Shown: in pieces, positions 8,086-16,396 of the stretch
Layout: each line of letters begins with the position of its first letter
Numbering within the stretch: the stretch's first letter is position 1
Notes under the pieces: model-generated
Seen by the model: the letters and a program-made list of their open reading frames with translations, nothing else
Database searches by the model: none
What the model was told of the DNA's origin: nothing
Position numbers and translations under genes: made by a program
Source of the DNA: Streptomyces sp. Q6
GTDB taxonomy: Bacteria; Actinomycetota; Actinomycetes; Streptomycetales; Streptomycetaceae
Assembly: GCF_036967205.1 (NCBI RefSeq)
Contig: NZ_CP146022.1
Coordinates: 3,038,001 to 3,102,000 of the forward strand
Reading direction: 5' to 3'
DNA length: 64,000 nt

Positions 8086-8604
8086 ATGGACCTCACGCCG
8101 TATGTCGACATTCTCCGCCGGGAACTCGCGGTGGCCGCCGAAGCCGGCGGCGACGAAGCTCGCGAGCTGGCCGAGCGGCTCACCGCCCCCCTGGAGTCGG
8201 CCGCCCGACTGACCCTGCTCAATGTGCTTTCCGCCGCGATGGACGAGATCACCCGTGAACTCGCCCCCGGTTCCGTCGACGTACGACTGCGTGGGCTCGA
8301 CCCCGATTTCCAGGTGACGCTGCCGCCCACCGACCGCGGCGCCCCCGCGGAGCCGACCGCGCCGGCCGAGGTCTTCAAGACCTCCGTCCCGGCCGACGGC
8401 GACGAGGGCGGCACCGCCCGCGTCAACCTGCGACTGCCGGCCCACCTCAAGGCGCGCGCCGAGGAGGCCGCGAGCCGCGAGGGCCTGTCGGTCAACGCGT
8501 GGCTGGTGCGCGCCGTGTCGGCCGCGGTCGACGGCGGCGCCCGGCCGCGTACACCGGAGCGGACCACGTCCGTCGGGCAGAGCTTCACGGGCTGGGTGCG
8601 CTAG
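8086..8604 (+). CDS. Ribbon-helix-helix (HicB/CopG-like) regulator
   Basis: 172 aa from ATG 8086 (MDLTPYVDILRRELAVAAEAGG). The C-terminal part, about residues 108-150, is an RHH DNA-binding motif: TARVNLRLPAHLKARAEEAASREGLSVNAWLVRAV. The N-terminal half is a helical partner domain (EARELAERLTAPLESAARLTLLNVLSAAMDEIT). It is the first gene of an operon with a DUF4097 protein and an ABC exporter, and tandem boxes cover its own promoter. It often gets a HicB-antitoxin label, but no toxin gene is adjacent, so it is better seen as an autoregulator of the export operon. Confidence 0.85.
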   Translation: MDLTPYVDILRRELAVAAEAGGDEARELAERLTAPLESAARLTLLNVLSAAMDEITRELAPGSVDVRLRGLDPDFQVTLPPTDRGAPAEPTAPAEVFKTSVPADGDEGGTARVNLRLPAHLKARAEEAASREGLSVNAWLVRAVSAAVDGGARPRTPERTTSVGQSFTGWVR

Positions 8605-8689
8605 CACCGCGCCGGCCCCACGGAACGAGAACGGCACACCACGTCCCACCAGCGGGGACGCCCCAACGAGTCAAGAGGACGGGACAGCC

Positions 8690-9532
8690 ATGCCTACTTT
8701 CGACACCCCCGAAGCGATCTCGGTCACCGCCCACGTGGGCGCCGGTTCCATCCAGTTCACCGCGAGTGACCGCACCGACACCGTCGTCGAGGTGCTGCCG
8801 GGCGACCCCCACCGGGACAAGGACGTACGGGCCGCCGAGCAGACCGAGGTCTCGTTCGCGGGCGGCGCCCTCACCGTGCGAACGAAGGAACGCCGCATGA
8901 TCGGCCCCAGCGGCGTCGTCCGCGTGACGGTCGACCTGCCCACCGGCTCGCGCATCGACACGACCGGCGCCTGGACCCAGGTGCTCGGCGAGGGCCGGCT
9001 CGGCGACGTCCGCGTGAAGATCTCGACCGGCGACGTCCGCTTCGACACCACCGGGCCGCTGCACCTCGCCGTCTCGCACGGCGCGATCACCGTCGACCGG
9101 GTTCAGGGCGACGCGGAGATCACCTCCAGCTCCGGCAGCATCCGGGTCGGGCACGTGGACGGCACGGCCGTCGTGAAGAACTCGCACGGCAGCACCGCCG
9201 TCGGCACCGCCACCGGCGAACTGCGGGTCAGCGGCGCCAACGGCGACATCGACATCCAGCGCGCCGAGAGCTCCGTCGCCGCCGCCACCGCCCACGGCGC
9301 CCTGCGCGTGGCCGAAGTGGTCCGTGGCACGGTCCAGTTGGAGACCTCGTACGGGTCCATCGACATCGGCGTCCGCGAGGGTACGGCCGCCTGGCTCGAC
9401 GCCAGTTCCGGGCAGGGGCAGGTGCGCAACGCGCTCACCGCCTCCGATTCCCCCGAGGAGACCGACGACCGGGTCGAGGTCCGCGCCCGTACCAAGTACG
9501 GCAACATCGACGTCCGCCGCTCCAAGAGCTGA
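8690..9532 (+). CDS. DUF4097 family beta-strand repeat protein
   Basis: 280 aa, start ATG 8690 with GAGGA upstream. From about residue 60 the protein is a regular series of short beta repeats (VKISTGDVRFDTTGPL, AEITSSSGSIRVGHVDGTAVVKN, LRVSGANGDIDIQRAESSVAAAT), the right-handed beta-solenoid style of DUF4097. No signal peptide or membrane segment is seen, so it is probably cytoplasmic. It lies 85 bp behind the RHH gene and before the Drr-type exporter. This gene order is common in Streptomyces, but the job of the DUF4097 protein is unknown. Confidence 0.88.
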   Translation: MPTFDTPEAISVTAHVGAGSIQFTASDRTDTVVEVLPGDPHRDKDVRAAEQTEVSFAGGALTVRTKERRMIGPSGVVRVTVDLPTGSRIDTTGAWTQVLGEGRLGDVRVKISTGDVRFDTTGPLHLAVSHGAITVDRVQGDAEITSSSGSIRVGHVDGTAVVKNSHGSTAVGTATGELRVSGANGDIDIQRAESSVAAATAHGALRVAEVVRGTVQLETSYGSIDIGVREGTAAWLDASSGQGQVRNALTASDSPEETDDRVEVRARTKYGNIDVRRSKS

Positions 9533-9590
9533 GCCGACGCCCCCCTCACCCCGTGCAGCTCATTTCACCCCCGTGCAGCTCCCTTAGCTC

Positions 9591-9640
9591 GTACAGCACG
9601 TCGAGCACGTCGAGCACGTCGAGCACGTAGAGCACTTACA
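9591..9640 (+). repeat. 9-bp tandem repeat (GTCGAGCAC), about 5 copies
   Basis: CACGTCGAG-type units follow one another between the DUF4097 gene and the ABC ATPase gene, then decay into GTAGAGCAC and TTACAGCGC. No coding or hairpin role is apparent. Confidence 0.7.
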
Positions 9641-9710
9641 GCGCTTAGGGGTTCGCCCCGCGCCTCGCGCCTTCTTCTCCGCTTACTCACCCCTCGAACT
9701 GGAGGGCCTC

Positions 9711-10718
9711 ATGCCTTCTTCTGTCATGCCCATGTCTAGGAAAGGCGACGGTCAACTGCCGCCCGCCGCCATCTCCACCGTCGGCCTGCGCAAGTCGTTC
9801 GGCGAGAAGACCGTTCTCGACGGCATCGATCTGCGGATCCCCGCCGGTTCCGTCTTCGCTCTGCTCGGGCCGAACGGTGCCGGGAAGACCACGACCGTGC
9901 AGATCCTGTCCACGCTCCTCGACGCCGACGGCGGGCAGGCGCAGGTCGCCGGGCACGACGTCGCCACGTCGCCGGACGGGGTGCGCGCCGCGATCGGTGT
10001 CACCGGGCAGTTCGCCGCGCTCGACGACATGCTCACCGCCGAGGAGAACCTGCACCTCATGGCCGACCTGCTCCGGCTCGGCAAGCGCGAGGGCAGGAAG
10101 CGCGCCCAGGAACTCCTGGAACGGTTCGACATCGCGGACGTCGCCAAGAACCGCGCCGCCACCTTCTCCGGCGGCATGCGGCGCCGGCTCGACCTCGCCA
10201 TGACGCTCGTCGGCGACCCGCGCGTGATCTTCCTCGACGAGCCGACGACCGGGCTCGACCCGCGCAGCCGCCGCACCATGTGGGAGACCGTCAGGTCGCT
10301 GGTCGCCGGGGGCGTCACCGTCTTCCTCACCACGCAGTACCTGGAGGAGGCCGACCAGCTGGCGGACCGGATCGCCGTGCTCGACGGCGGCCGGATCGTC
10401 GCCGAGGGCACCGCCGACGAGCTCAAGGCGCAGATCCCCGGCAGTCACGTACGCCTGCGGTTCAACGAGTTCGACGAGTACGAGCGCGCCGCCGGCGCCT
10501 TCCCCGCCGCCGCCCGCGACGACGAGAACCTCGCCCTGCGCATCGCGAGCGACGGTGATCTCGCCGCCCTGCGCACCCTGTTCGACCGGCTCGACGCGCA
10601 CGGTGTGCGGGCCGCTGACTTCTCCGTGCACACCCCCGACCTCGACGACGTGTTCCTCGCCCTGACCGGCGACGGCGCGACGGCCGGCTCCCTCCACATC
10701 AAGGAGACCCAGCGATGA
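9711..10718 (+). CDS. ABC transporter ATPase, daunorubicin-resistance (DrrA) type
   Basis: 335 aa, ATG 9711 with GGAGGG 5 nt upstream (ATG 9726 is an alternative). Walker A GPNGAGKTTT (about residues 52-61), Q-loop region GQFAALDDMLTAEENL, signature FSGGMRRRLD, Walker B RVIFLDEPTTGLDP and a late His in TTQYLEEADQLADR are all present. The C-terminal extension LDDVFLALTGDG is typical of DrrA/CcmA-like ATPases. It overlaps the permease gene by 4 bp (ATGA), so the two form an exporter. The family exports drugs or lipids; the substrate is unknown. Confidence 0.93.
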   Translation: MPSSVMPMSRKGDGQLPPAAISTVGLRKSFGEKTVLDGIDLRIPAGSVFALLGPNGAGKTTTVQILSTLLDADGGQAQVAGHDVATSPDGVRAAIGVTGQFAALDDMLTAEENLHLMADLLRLGKREGRKRAQELLERFDIADVAKNRAATFSGGMRRRLDLAMTLVGDPRVIFLDEPTTGLDPRSRRTMWETVRSLVAGGVTVFLTTQYLEEADQLADRIAVLDGGRIVAEGTADELKAQIPGSHVRLRFNEFDEYERAAGAFPAAARDDENLALRIASDGDLAALRTLFDRLDAHGVRAADFSVHTPDLDDVFLALTGDGATAGSLHIKETQR

Positions 10719-11503
10719 GCACCCTCACGTACACCGTGCACGACTCGATGACGATGCTGCGGCGCAACCTCAAACACGCGCTGCGCTACCCCGCCGTGTC
10801 ACTCGGCCCGGCGATGATGCCCATCCTGATGCTGCTGCTCTTCGTGTACGCCTTCGGGGACTCGATCGGCGCGGGGCTGCCCGGCGACGGCGGCCGGTCG
10901 GCCTATCTGGAGTATCTGACGCCCGGCATCATCATCATGGGTGTGGCCGCCGGGGCCATGTCGACGTCGATCGCGGTCTGCCAGGACATGACCGAGGGCA
11001 TCATCAACCGCTTCCGCACCATGAACATCACCCGTTCGTCCTTCATGACGGGTCATGTCCTCGGCAGTGTTCTCACGACCCTGGTGAGTCTGGTCCTGGT
11101 CGTGCTCGTGGCGGTCGCGCTGGGCTTCCGGCCCGACGCCAACCCGGTCGAGTGGCTGGCGGCGGCCGGACTGCTCACGGCCATCGCCTTCGCGGTGGCG
11201 TGGCTGTCGGCGGCGCTCGGGCTCATCTCCAAGACGGTCGAGTCCGCGAGCAACAAGCCCCTGCTCATCCAGTTCCTGCCGTTCATCGGCTCCGCTTTCG
11301 TGCCGGCCGAGTCGATGGCACCGGGCCTGCGCTGGTTCGCCGAAAACCAGCCGTTCACGCCGATGACCGAGACGCTGCGCGGGCTGCTCACCGGCTCGGA
11401 GATCGGCAACGACGGCTGGGTCTCGCTCGCCTGGTGCGTCGGGATCACGCTGGTCGGCTACCTCTGGTCGCGGTCGCTGTTCGCCCGCACCACCAAGCGC
11501 TGA
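10715..11503 (+). CDS. ABC-2 type exporter permease (DrrB type)
   Basis: 262 aa, six predicted membrane segments: SLGPAMMPILMLLLFVYAF, GIIIMGVAAGAMSTS, LTTLVSLVLVVLVAVALGF, LLTAIAFAVAWLSAALGLI, LLIQFLPFIGSAFVPAESM, and a C-terminal WVSLAWCVGITLVGYLW. The EGIINRFRTMNITRSS loop is the conserved ABC-2 coupling segment. It partners the overlapping ATPase gene and ends the operon, followed by a hairpin terminator at 11536-11570. Confidence 0.92.
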   Translation: MSTLTYTVHDSMTMLRRNLKHALRYPAVSLGPAMMPILMLLLFVYAFGDSIGAGLPGDGGRSAYLEYLTPGIIIMGVAAGAMSTSIAVCQDMTEGIINRFRTMNITRSSFMTGHVLGSVLTTLVSLVLVVLVAVALGFRPDANPVEWLAAAGLLTAIAFAVAWLSAALGLISKTVESASNKPLLIQFLPFIGSAFVPAESMAPGLRWFAENQPFTPMTETLRGLLTGSEIGNDGWVSLAWCVGITLVGYLWSRSLFARTTKR

Positions 11504-11535
11504 GTCCTTCGGCTCTGCGCGACCGCCTGAGCTTC

Positions 11536-11570
11536 CTGAAAGCGCCCGCCGGGACGGTGGGTGCTTTCAG
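11536..11570 (+). terminator. Hairpin terminator of the Drr operon
   Basis: Arms CTGAAAGCGCCC (11536-11547) and GGGTGCTTTCAG (11559-11570) pair over 12 bp with one G-T wobble around an 11-nt loop. It lies between convergent genes and can serve both strands. Confidence 0.8.
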
Positions 11571-11574
11571 CTTG

Positions 11575-11661
11575 AGTGGGGTGGGGGTAGGGGTGGGATC
11601 GGGGGTGGGGTTGGCGGTGGGGGTGGGGTGGAGTGGGCCGGGGTGGGGATCAGGTTGGGGG
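11575..11661 (+). repeat. G-rich tract (GGGGTGGG runs)
   Basis: About 85 bases of G runs of 3-5 broken by single T or A, between the Drr terminator and the 3' end of the acyl-CoA synthetase gene. The run density allows G-quadruplex folding on the plus strand. Similar tracts lie at 13706, 16301 and 18166. Confidence 0.7.
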
Positions 11662-11666
11662 CTGGG

Positions 11667-13601
11667 TCACGCGCCGTCGTACAGCTTCTCGATCTCGCGC
11701 TCGTACGCCGTCATGACGGCCCGCCGCTTGATCTTCAGGGACGGGGTGAGCAGGCCGTTGTCCTCGGTGAACTCGCCCTCCACCAGCGTGAATCTGCGGA
11801 TGGACTCGGCCCGCGAGACGGCCTGGTTGGCGTAGTCGACGGCCTTCTGGACGGCGGCGACCATTCGCGGGTCGCCGATAACCTCGGAGAGCGGTGTGTC
11901 GGCGGGGAGCTTGCGCATGCTCAACCAGTGCGCCACGGACTCCGGTTCAAGAGTGATGAGCGCGGCCACGTAGGAACGGTTGTCGCCGACCACCAGGCAC
12001 TGGCCGACGGGCGACCGGCTGCGCAGCCTGTCCTCCAGGACGGCCGGTGAGACGTTCTTGCCGCCGCTGGTGACGAGGATGTCCTTCTTGCGGCCCGTGA
12101 TGGTCAGGTAGCCCTCGTCGTCGAGCGCGCCGAGGTCACCGGTCGTGAACCACCCGTCCGCGTCCAGGACTTGGTCGGTCGCCTCCTTGTTCTGCCAGTA
12201 CGCGCCGAAGACGATGCCACCCTTGATGAGCACCTCTCCGTCGTCGGCGATCCGGACGGCGGTGCCGGGGACGGGCAGGCCGACGGTGCCGGGCCGGGGC
12301 CGCAGCGGCGGGGTGATCGTGGCCGCCGCGGTCGTCTCGGTCAGGCCGTAGCCCTCGTAGATGACGATTCCGGCGGCGTAGAAGAAGAGGTTGAGGTCGC
12401 GGTCCAGGGGCGAGCCGCCGCTGATCGCGTACCGCAGCCTGCCGCCCAACTCCTTGCGGACGCGCCGGTATACGAGCACATCGTAGAGGCCGGCGGCGAT
12501 CCTCAGGCCGAAGCCTGGGCCCTGCCCCGCCTCCAGGAAACGGGCGAGGTGCGCCTGCGCGAACCGGACGGCGATCCGGTCGGCCCGGTCGAAGGAGGCG
12601 CCGCGGCCGATCTTCTCGGCGGTGGCCCGGCCGGTGTCGTGGATCTTCTCGAAGAGGTACGGCACGCCGACCACGAACGTCGGCCGGAACGAACGGAGTT
12701 CGGGTCGCAACTCGTCCGGCTTGATGCTCGCGCAGTGTCCGAGTTCGATCCGGGCGAGCAGGCAGGCGATCTGGATCGTACGGCCCAGGATGTGCGCGAG
12801 CGGCAGGAAGAGGAGGGTGGAGGCGACCTGCCCGGTGATGGCCTTGAAGATGGGGTGCAGCAGTTCGACGGTGTTGGCGGCCTCCGCGTGGAGGTTGCCG
12901 TGGGTGAGGACGCAGCCCTTGGGTTTGCCGGTGGTGCCGGAGGTGTAGCAGATCGTCGCGACGCTGTCGGGGGTCAGGGCCGCGCGGCGCCGGGTGACCT
13001 CCTCGTCGCTGATCTCCCGTCCCTGCGTGGCGAGTTCGAGGACGGCGCCCGCGTCCAGCTGCCAGATCCGGGGGCGGTCGGGCTCGGGCAGGGCGGCCAG
13101 CGCGGTCTCGGCCGTGGCGGCGTTCTCGGGGGTCTCCACGATCAGCATCCGGGCGCCCGAGTCCCGCGCGATCCACTCGATCTGCTCGGGCGACGACGTG
13201 GCGTAGATGGGGACGGTGCGGCCGCCCGCCGCCCAGATCGCGAAGTCGAGGACCTCCCACTCGTAGCGCGTACGGGACATCAGCGCGACGCCCCCGCCCG
13301 GTTCCAGGCCCGCCGCTATCAGGCCCTTCGCCGCGGCGGTCACCTCCCGGGCGAACGCTGCGGCGGTGACCGGGCGCCACTCCCCCGCCTCCTTGCGGCG
13401 CAGGACGACGGCGTCCGGGACCTCCTCTGCGTTCACGAAAGGGATGTCGGCGGGGGTCCCACCATCGTGCGGCGGGGCGGCGAGTGCGGCTACCCGCGCC
13501 TCGCGCACCGTGCCGTGCTCGTCCCTGACCAGCTCGACCTTCGCGCGGTCGGCCAGGTCCGTCCGCTTCCTGGCCCGCTTCAGATCCTTGCGTACGCCCA
13601 T
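11667..13601 (-). CDS. Long-chain fatty-acid--CoA ligase (FadD15-like)
   Basis: 644 aa from ATG 13601. It activates a fatty acid to acyl-AMP and then acyl-CoA. Motifs in order: P-loop-like ATICYTSGTTGKPKGCVLTHGN, YEGYGLTETTAAATI, TTGDLGALDDEGYLTITGRKKDILVTSGGKNVSP with the C-terminal catalytic region. Length and the N-terminal ARKRTDLADRAKVELVRDEHG segment match the actinobacterial FadD15 group. It lies downstream of the TetR gene in the same direction, and a CTTAC-N6-GTAAG box at 13666-13681 is 65 bp before the start. The same box occurs before the SCP2/acyl-CoA dehydrogenase pair, so joint control is likely. Confidence 0.93.
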   Translation of the reverse strand: MGVRKDLKRARKRTDLADRAKVELVRDEHGTVREARVAALAAPPHDGGTPADIPFVNAEEVPDAVVLRRKEAGEWRPVTAAAFAREVTAAAKGLIAAGLEPGGGVALMSRTRYEWEVLDFAIWAAGGRTVPIYATSSPEQIEWIARDSGARMLIVETPENAATAETALAALPEPDRPRIWQLDAGAVLELATQGREISDEEVTRRRAALTPDSVATICYTSGTTGKPKGCVLTHGNLHAEAANTVELLHPIFKAITGQVASTLLFLPLAHILGRTIQIACLLARIELGHCASIKPDELRPELRSFRPTFVVGVPYLFEKIHDTGRATAEKIGRGASFDRADRIAVRFAQAHLARFLEAGQGPGFGLRIAAGLYDVLVYRRVRKELGGRLRYAISGGSPLDRDLNLFFYAAGIVIYEGYGLTETTAAATITPPLRPRPGTVGLPVPGTAVRIADDGEVLIKGGIVFGAYWQNKEATDQVLDADGWFTTGDLGALDDEGYLTITGRKKDILVTSGGKNVSPAVLEDRLRSRSPVGQCLVVGDNRSYVAALITLEPESVAHWLSMRKLPADTPLSEVIGDPRMVAAVQKAVDYANQAVSRAESIRRFTLVEGEFTEDNGLLTPSLKIKRRAVMTAYEREIEKLYDGA

Positions 13602-13665
13602 GACGGCTCCCGGTCGCGCGACTGACTGACTCGCCCCTGCCCGTTCGTACTTACTGGGACGTCAA

Positions 13666-13681
13666 CTTACTCACGCGTAAG
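13666..13681 (-). promoter_or_regulatory. TetR operator candidate upstream of the acyl-CoA ligase
   Basis: CTTACTCACGCGTAAG: 5-bp arms with a 6-bp spacer, identical in arms and spacing to the box at 14564 next to the TetR gene. A further half-site CTTAC occurs about 15 bp away at 13650. Confidence 0.6.
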
Positions 13682-13705
13682 GGAAATTCAATGGCCTGGA
13701 GTGAA

Positions 13706-13811
13706 TTGGGGTGGGTGGGGTGGGGTGGGGTGGGTGGAGCGGGGTGGGGTGGGTGGAGCGGGGTGAGGTGGAGTGGGGTGGGTGGAGTGGGGTGAGGTGG
13801 AGTGGGGTGCT
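13706..13811 (+). repeat. G-rich tract (GGGGTGGGTGGAG repeats)
   Basis: About 100 bases of GGGGTGGG and GGTGGAGYGGGG units between the TetR stop and the acyl-CoA ligase promoter. It can form G-quadruplexes on the plus strand. Confidence 0.75.
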
Positions 13812-14534
13812 TTACGGGAGCCAGACCTTGCCGTCCAAGACGTCTCGCATGCCCACCCAGACCATGTTCATCAGGCGCAGAGTGATGCCCTCCGGCGACT
13901 GGCCGGGGTGGCGCTCCATCCAGTCCGTGAGCGAGTCGGCCGCACCCACCAGCGCGTGCGCCACGAAGTCCGCGTCCTCGTCACCGAGTTGAGCGGCCCG
14001 GTGGCCGCGATCGGCGCCGTCGGCGCGGTCCGCGCCCGGGATCGCGCCGTCTCCCGTGCTTTCCCTGATGCCGTCCCTGATCAGGCTCGCGACCTCGGAC
14101 ATCACCGCGCGGCGCGCCTCCGCCACGGCCGCGGCGATCGCCTCGCTCAGTTCGGACGCCTGCCGGTGCAGCACCACCCAGCTGTCGCGGTGCTCCGCGA
14201 CGAACACGAAGAACGCCGACAGGCCCGCGTACAGGCGCAGTTCGGGCGCGGGGCCCGCGCCTCGCGCCGCCTCCTGGAACGCCGCGACGAGCCGTGCCGC
14301 CTCGCGGCGCAGACACGCCAGGAAGAGACCTTCCTTCGAGTCCAGGTACAGGTACACCATCGGCTTGGAGATCCCGGCCAGTTCGGCGATCTCGTCGACG
14401 GACGAGGCGTGGTAGCCGCGCTTGGCGAAGACCCGTACGGCCACGTCGATGATCTGCTGCTCGCGCTCGTGGCGCGGCACGCGCTTCCTTCGCGCTGCCG
14501 TGCGCCCTTGAGTCGCTTCCGATGTCCCCGTCAC
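13812..14534 (-). CDS. TetR/AcrR family regulator of the fatty-acid genes
   Basis: 240 aa. The N-terminal helix-turn-helix is complete: REQQIIDVAVRVFAKRGYHASSVDEIAELAGISKPMVYLYLDSKEGLFLACL (residues about 24-75). The rest is a helical ligand domain. It is divergent from the SCP2/acyl-CoA dehydrogenase genes, and two abutting 16-bp boxes lie between them. The same box precedes the acyl-CoA ligase gene, so it probably represses lipid degradation until an acyl-CoA ligand binds (inference from TetR-type fatty-acid regulators). Confidence 0.92.
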   Translation of the reverse strand: MTGTSEATQGRTAARRKRVPRHEREQQIIDVAVRVFAKRGYHASSVDEIAELAGISKPMVYLYLDSKEGLFLACLRREAARLVAAFQEAARGAGPAPELRLYAGLSAFFVFVAEHRDSWVVLHRQASELSEAIAAAVAEARRAVMSEVASLIRDGIRESTGDGAIPGADRADGADRGHRAAQLGDEDADFVAHALVGAADSLTDWMERHPGQSPEGITLRLMNMVWVGMRDVLDGKVWLP

Positions 14535-14563
14535 TCTTGTCAGCCTACCTACGTCGCCGTAAC

Positions 14564-14595
14564 CTTACCAATCAGTAAGTTTACTATCAGGTAAG
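14564..14595 (+). promoter_or_regulatory. Tandem TetR operators between TetR and SCP2 genes
   Basis: CTTACCAATCAGTAAG (14564-14579) is followed without gap by TTTACTATCAGGTAAG (14580-14595). Both have 5-bp arms and a 6-bp spacer. The second overlaps the ribosome site AAGGAG of the SCP2 gene. The place between divergent genes fits repression of both. Confidence 0.65.
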
Positions 14596-14607
14596 GAGAG
14601 TGGCTCC

Positions 14608-15075
14608 ATGAGTGGTGCCGACGAGATCGCGGCTCTCGACTTCTCGAGCGTCACGCCGGAGGAGTTCGCCCGGATCGTGAAGGGCCTGTCCGCCCAGCAG
14701 ATCAACGAGATCGCCGAGGACACCACGCTGCGCGCCCGCATCCTCAAGGAGGTCTTCGGACGCATGGAGCGGCAGTTCAAGCCCGACGTCGCCGGCTCCC
14801 TGGAAGCGCTGATCCGCTGGAAGGTGACAGGCCAGGGCGAGAGCCCCGAGGCGGTCTACGAGACGAAGATCTCCGGCGGCACCTGCACGGTCACCGAAGG
14901 CCGCTCGGACGCCGAACCCCGCGTCACGCTGATCATGGGCGACGCCGACTTCCTGAAGCTCGTCTCCGGCAACTCCTCGCCGGTCACGATGTTCATGATG
15001 CGCAAGGTGAAGATCGCGGGCGATGTCGCGCTCGCGTCCGGACTCACCCGCTACTTCGACATCCCGAAGGCGTGA
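14608..15075 (+). CDS. SCP2 sterol-binding domain protein
   Basis: 155 aa. The central part, GRMERQFKPDVAGSLEALIRWKVTG, GEGSPEAVYETKISGGTCTVTEG-like region and PRVTLIMGDADFLKLVSGNSSPVTMFMMRKVKIAGDVALA, is the SCP2 fold that carries lipids or acyl-CoA in a hydrophobic tunnel. It starts at ATG 14608 behind AAGGAG. It lies 7 bp before the acyl-CoA dehydrogenase gene and divergent from TetR, so it may present the acyl substrate. Binding partner inferred. Confidence 0.9.
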   Translation: MSGADEIAALDFSSVTPEEFARIVKGLSAQQINEIAEDTTLRARILKEVFGRMERQFKPDVAGSLEALIRWKVTGQGESPEAVYETKISGGTCTVTEGRSDAEPRVTLIMGDADFLKLVSGNSSPVTMFMMRKVKIAGDVALASGLTRYFDIPKA

Positions 15076-15082
15076 TGCCACC

Positions 15083-16300
15083 GTGGCCTTCTCCCTCGAA
15101 CTGAGCGAGGAACAACGGGACCTGCGCGACTGGGTGCACGGCTTCGCCGTCGACGTCGTACGCCCCGCGGCCGCCGAATGGGACGAACGCGAGGAGACGC
15201 CCTGGCCGGTGATCCGGGAGGCCGCGAAAATCGGCCTGTACGGGTTCGAGTCGCTGGCGGAGATGTTCGGCGACCCGAGCGGGATCTCCCTCCAGATCGC
15301 CAACGAAGAGCTGTTCTGGGGCGACGCCGGCATCGGCATGGCGCTGTTCGGCACCTCGCTCGCGGTGGCCGGGATCTTCTCCTCCGGCACGCCCGACCAG
15401 CTCGCCGAGTGGGTCCCGCAGTGTTACGGCGACGAGGCGGACCCCAAGGTCGCCGCGTTCTGCGTCTCCGAACCCCAGGCCGGGTCCGACGTGTCGGCCA
15501 TGCGGACGCGGGCCCGCTACGACGCGGCGAAGGACGAATGGGTGATCAGCGGCCAGAAAGCCTGGATCACCAATGGCGGCATCGCCGACGTGCACGTCGT
15601 CGTCGCCTCCGTCGAACCCGAACTGGGCGCCCGCGGGCAGGCCGCCTTCATCGTTCCCCCGGGCACCGCCGGCCTCGAAGGCGGCCGGAAGATAAGGAAG
15701 TTGGGGCTTCGGGCCTCCCACACCGCCGATGTGTTCCTGGACGACGTACGGGTCCCCGGGCACTGCCTGCTCGGCGGCAAGGAGAAGCTGGACGCGCGGC
15801 TGGCACGGGCCCGTGAGGGCGGACGGAGCGGCGGGCGCGGCCAGGCCGCCATGTCGACGTTCGAAGTGAGCCGCCCCACGGTCGGCGCCCAGGCCCTCGG
15901 AATCGCCCGCGCCGCCTACGAGTACGCCCTCGCCTACGCCGGTGACCGCGAAGCCTTCGGCCGGCCGATCATCGAGAACCAGTCGATCGCCTTCGCCCTC
16001 GCCGACCTGCGCACCGAGATCGAGGCCTGCCGGCTGCTCATCTGGCAGGCCTCCTGGATGGCCCGCAACGACAAGGTCTTCGACGCCGCCCAGGGCTCCA
16101 TGTCGAAGCTCCGTGCCGGGGAACTCGCGGTCGCCGCCGGCGAGAAGGCGGTTCAGGTGCTGGGCGGGGCCGGGTACAGCCGGGAGCACCCCGTCGAGCG
16201 CATGTACCGGGACGCGAAGATCTACACCATCTTCGAAGGGACCAGTGAGATCCAGCGGCTGGTGATCGCTCGGGCCATCTCGGGGCGGCAGATTCGGTAG
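15083..16300 (+). CDS. Acyl-CoA dehydrogenase
   Basis: 405 aa from GTG 15083, with no ribosome site, so probably coupled to the SCP2 gene that ends 7 bp before. FAD-dependent oxidation of acyl-CoA to enoyl-CoA. The first signature AFCVSEPQAGSDVSAM, substrate/FAD stretch WITNGGIADVHVV, and the second signature VLGGAGYSREHPVERMYRDAKIYTIFEGTSEIQ with its catalytic-type Glu are all present. A Gly/Arg-rich loop at about residues 245-258 (AREGGRSGGRGQAA) is longer than in most relatives. Natural chain length of the substrate unknown. Confidence 0.93.
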   Translation: MAFSLELSEEQRDLRDWVHGFAVDVVRPAAAEWDEREETPWPVIREAAKIGLYGFESLAEMFGDPSGISLQIANEELFWGDAGIGMALFGTSLAVAGIFSSGTPDQLAEWVPQCYGDEADPKVAAFCVSEPQAGSDVSAMRTRARYDAAKDEWVISGQKAWITNGGIADVHVVVASVEPELGARGQAAFIVPPGTAGLEGGRKIRKLGLRASHTADVFLDDVRVPGHCLLGGKEKLDARLARAREGGRSGGRGQAAMSTFEVSRPTVGAQALGIARAAYEYALAYAGDREAFGRPIIENQSIAFALADLRTEIEACRLLIWQASWMARNDKVFDAAQGSMSKLRAGELAVAAGEKAVQVLGGAGYSREHPVERMYRDAKIYTIFEGTSEIQRLVIARAISGRQIR

Positions 16301-16393
16301 GTGGGGCGGGGTCGGTGGGCGCGGGGCGGTGGGCGGGCGCGGTGGCGGTGGCGGTGGGCGGTGGGCGGTGGCGGTGGGCGGTGGCGGTGGCGT
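16301..16393 (+). repeat. G-rich tract (GGTGGCGGTGGGC repeats)
   Basis: The whole 96-nt gap between the convergent acyl-CoA dehydrogenase and vWA genes is GGTGGC and GGTGGGC repeats, able to form G-quadruplexes. No hairpin terminator is seen in this gap. Confidence 0.75.
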
Positions 16394-16396
16394 TTT

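Noticed and set aside
8086-8604. HicAB toxin-antitoxin system
   Set aside because: Only the RHH/HicB-like gene is present; the neighbour is a DUF4097 protein, not a HicA toxin.
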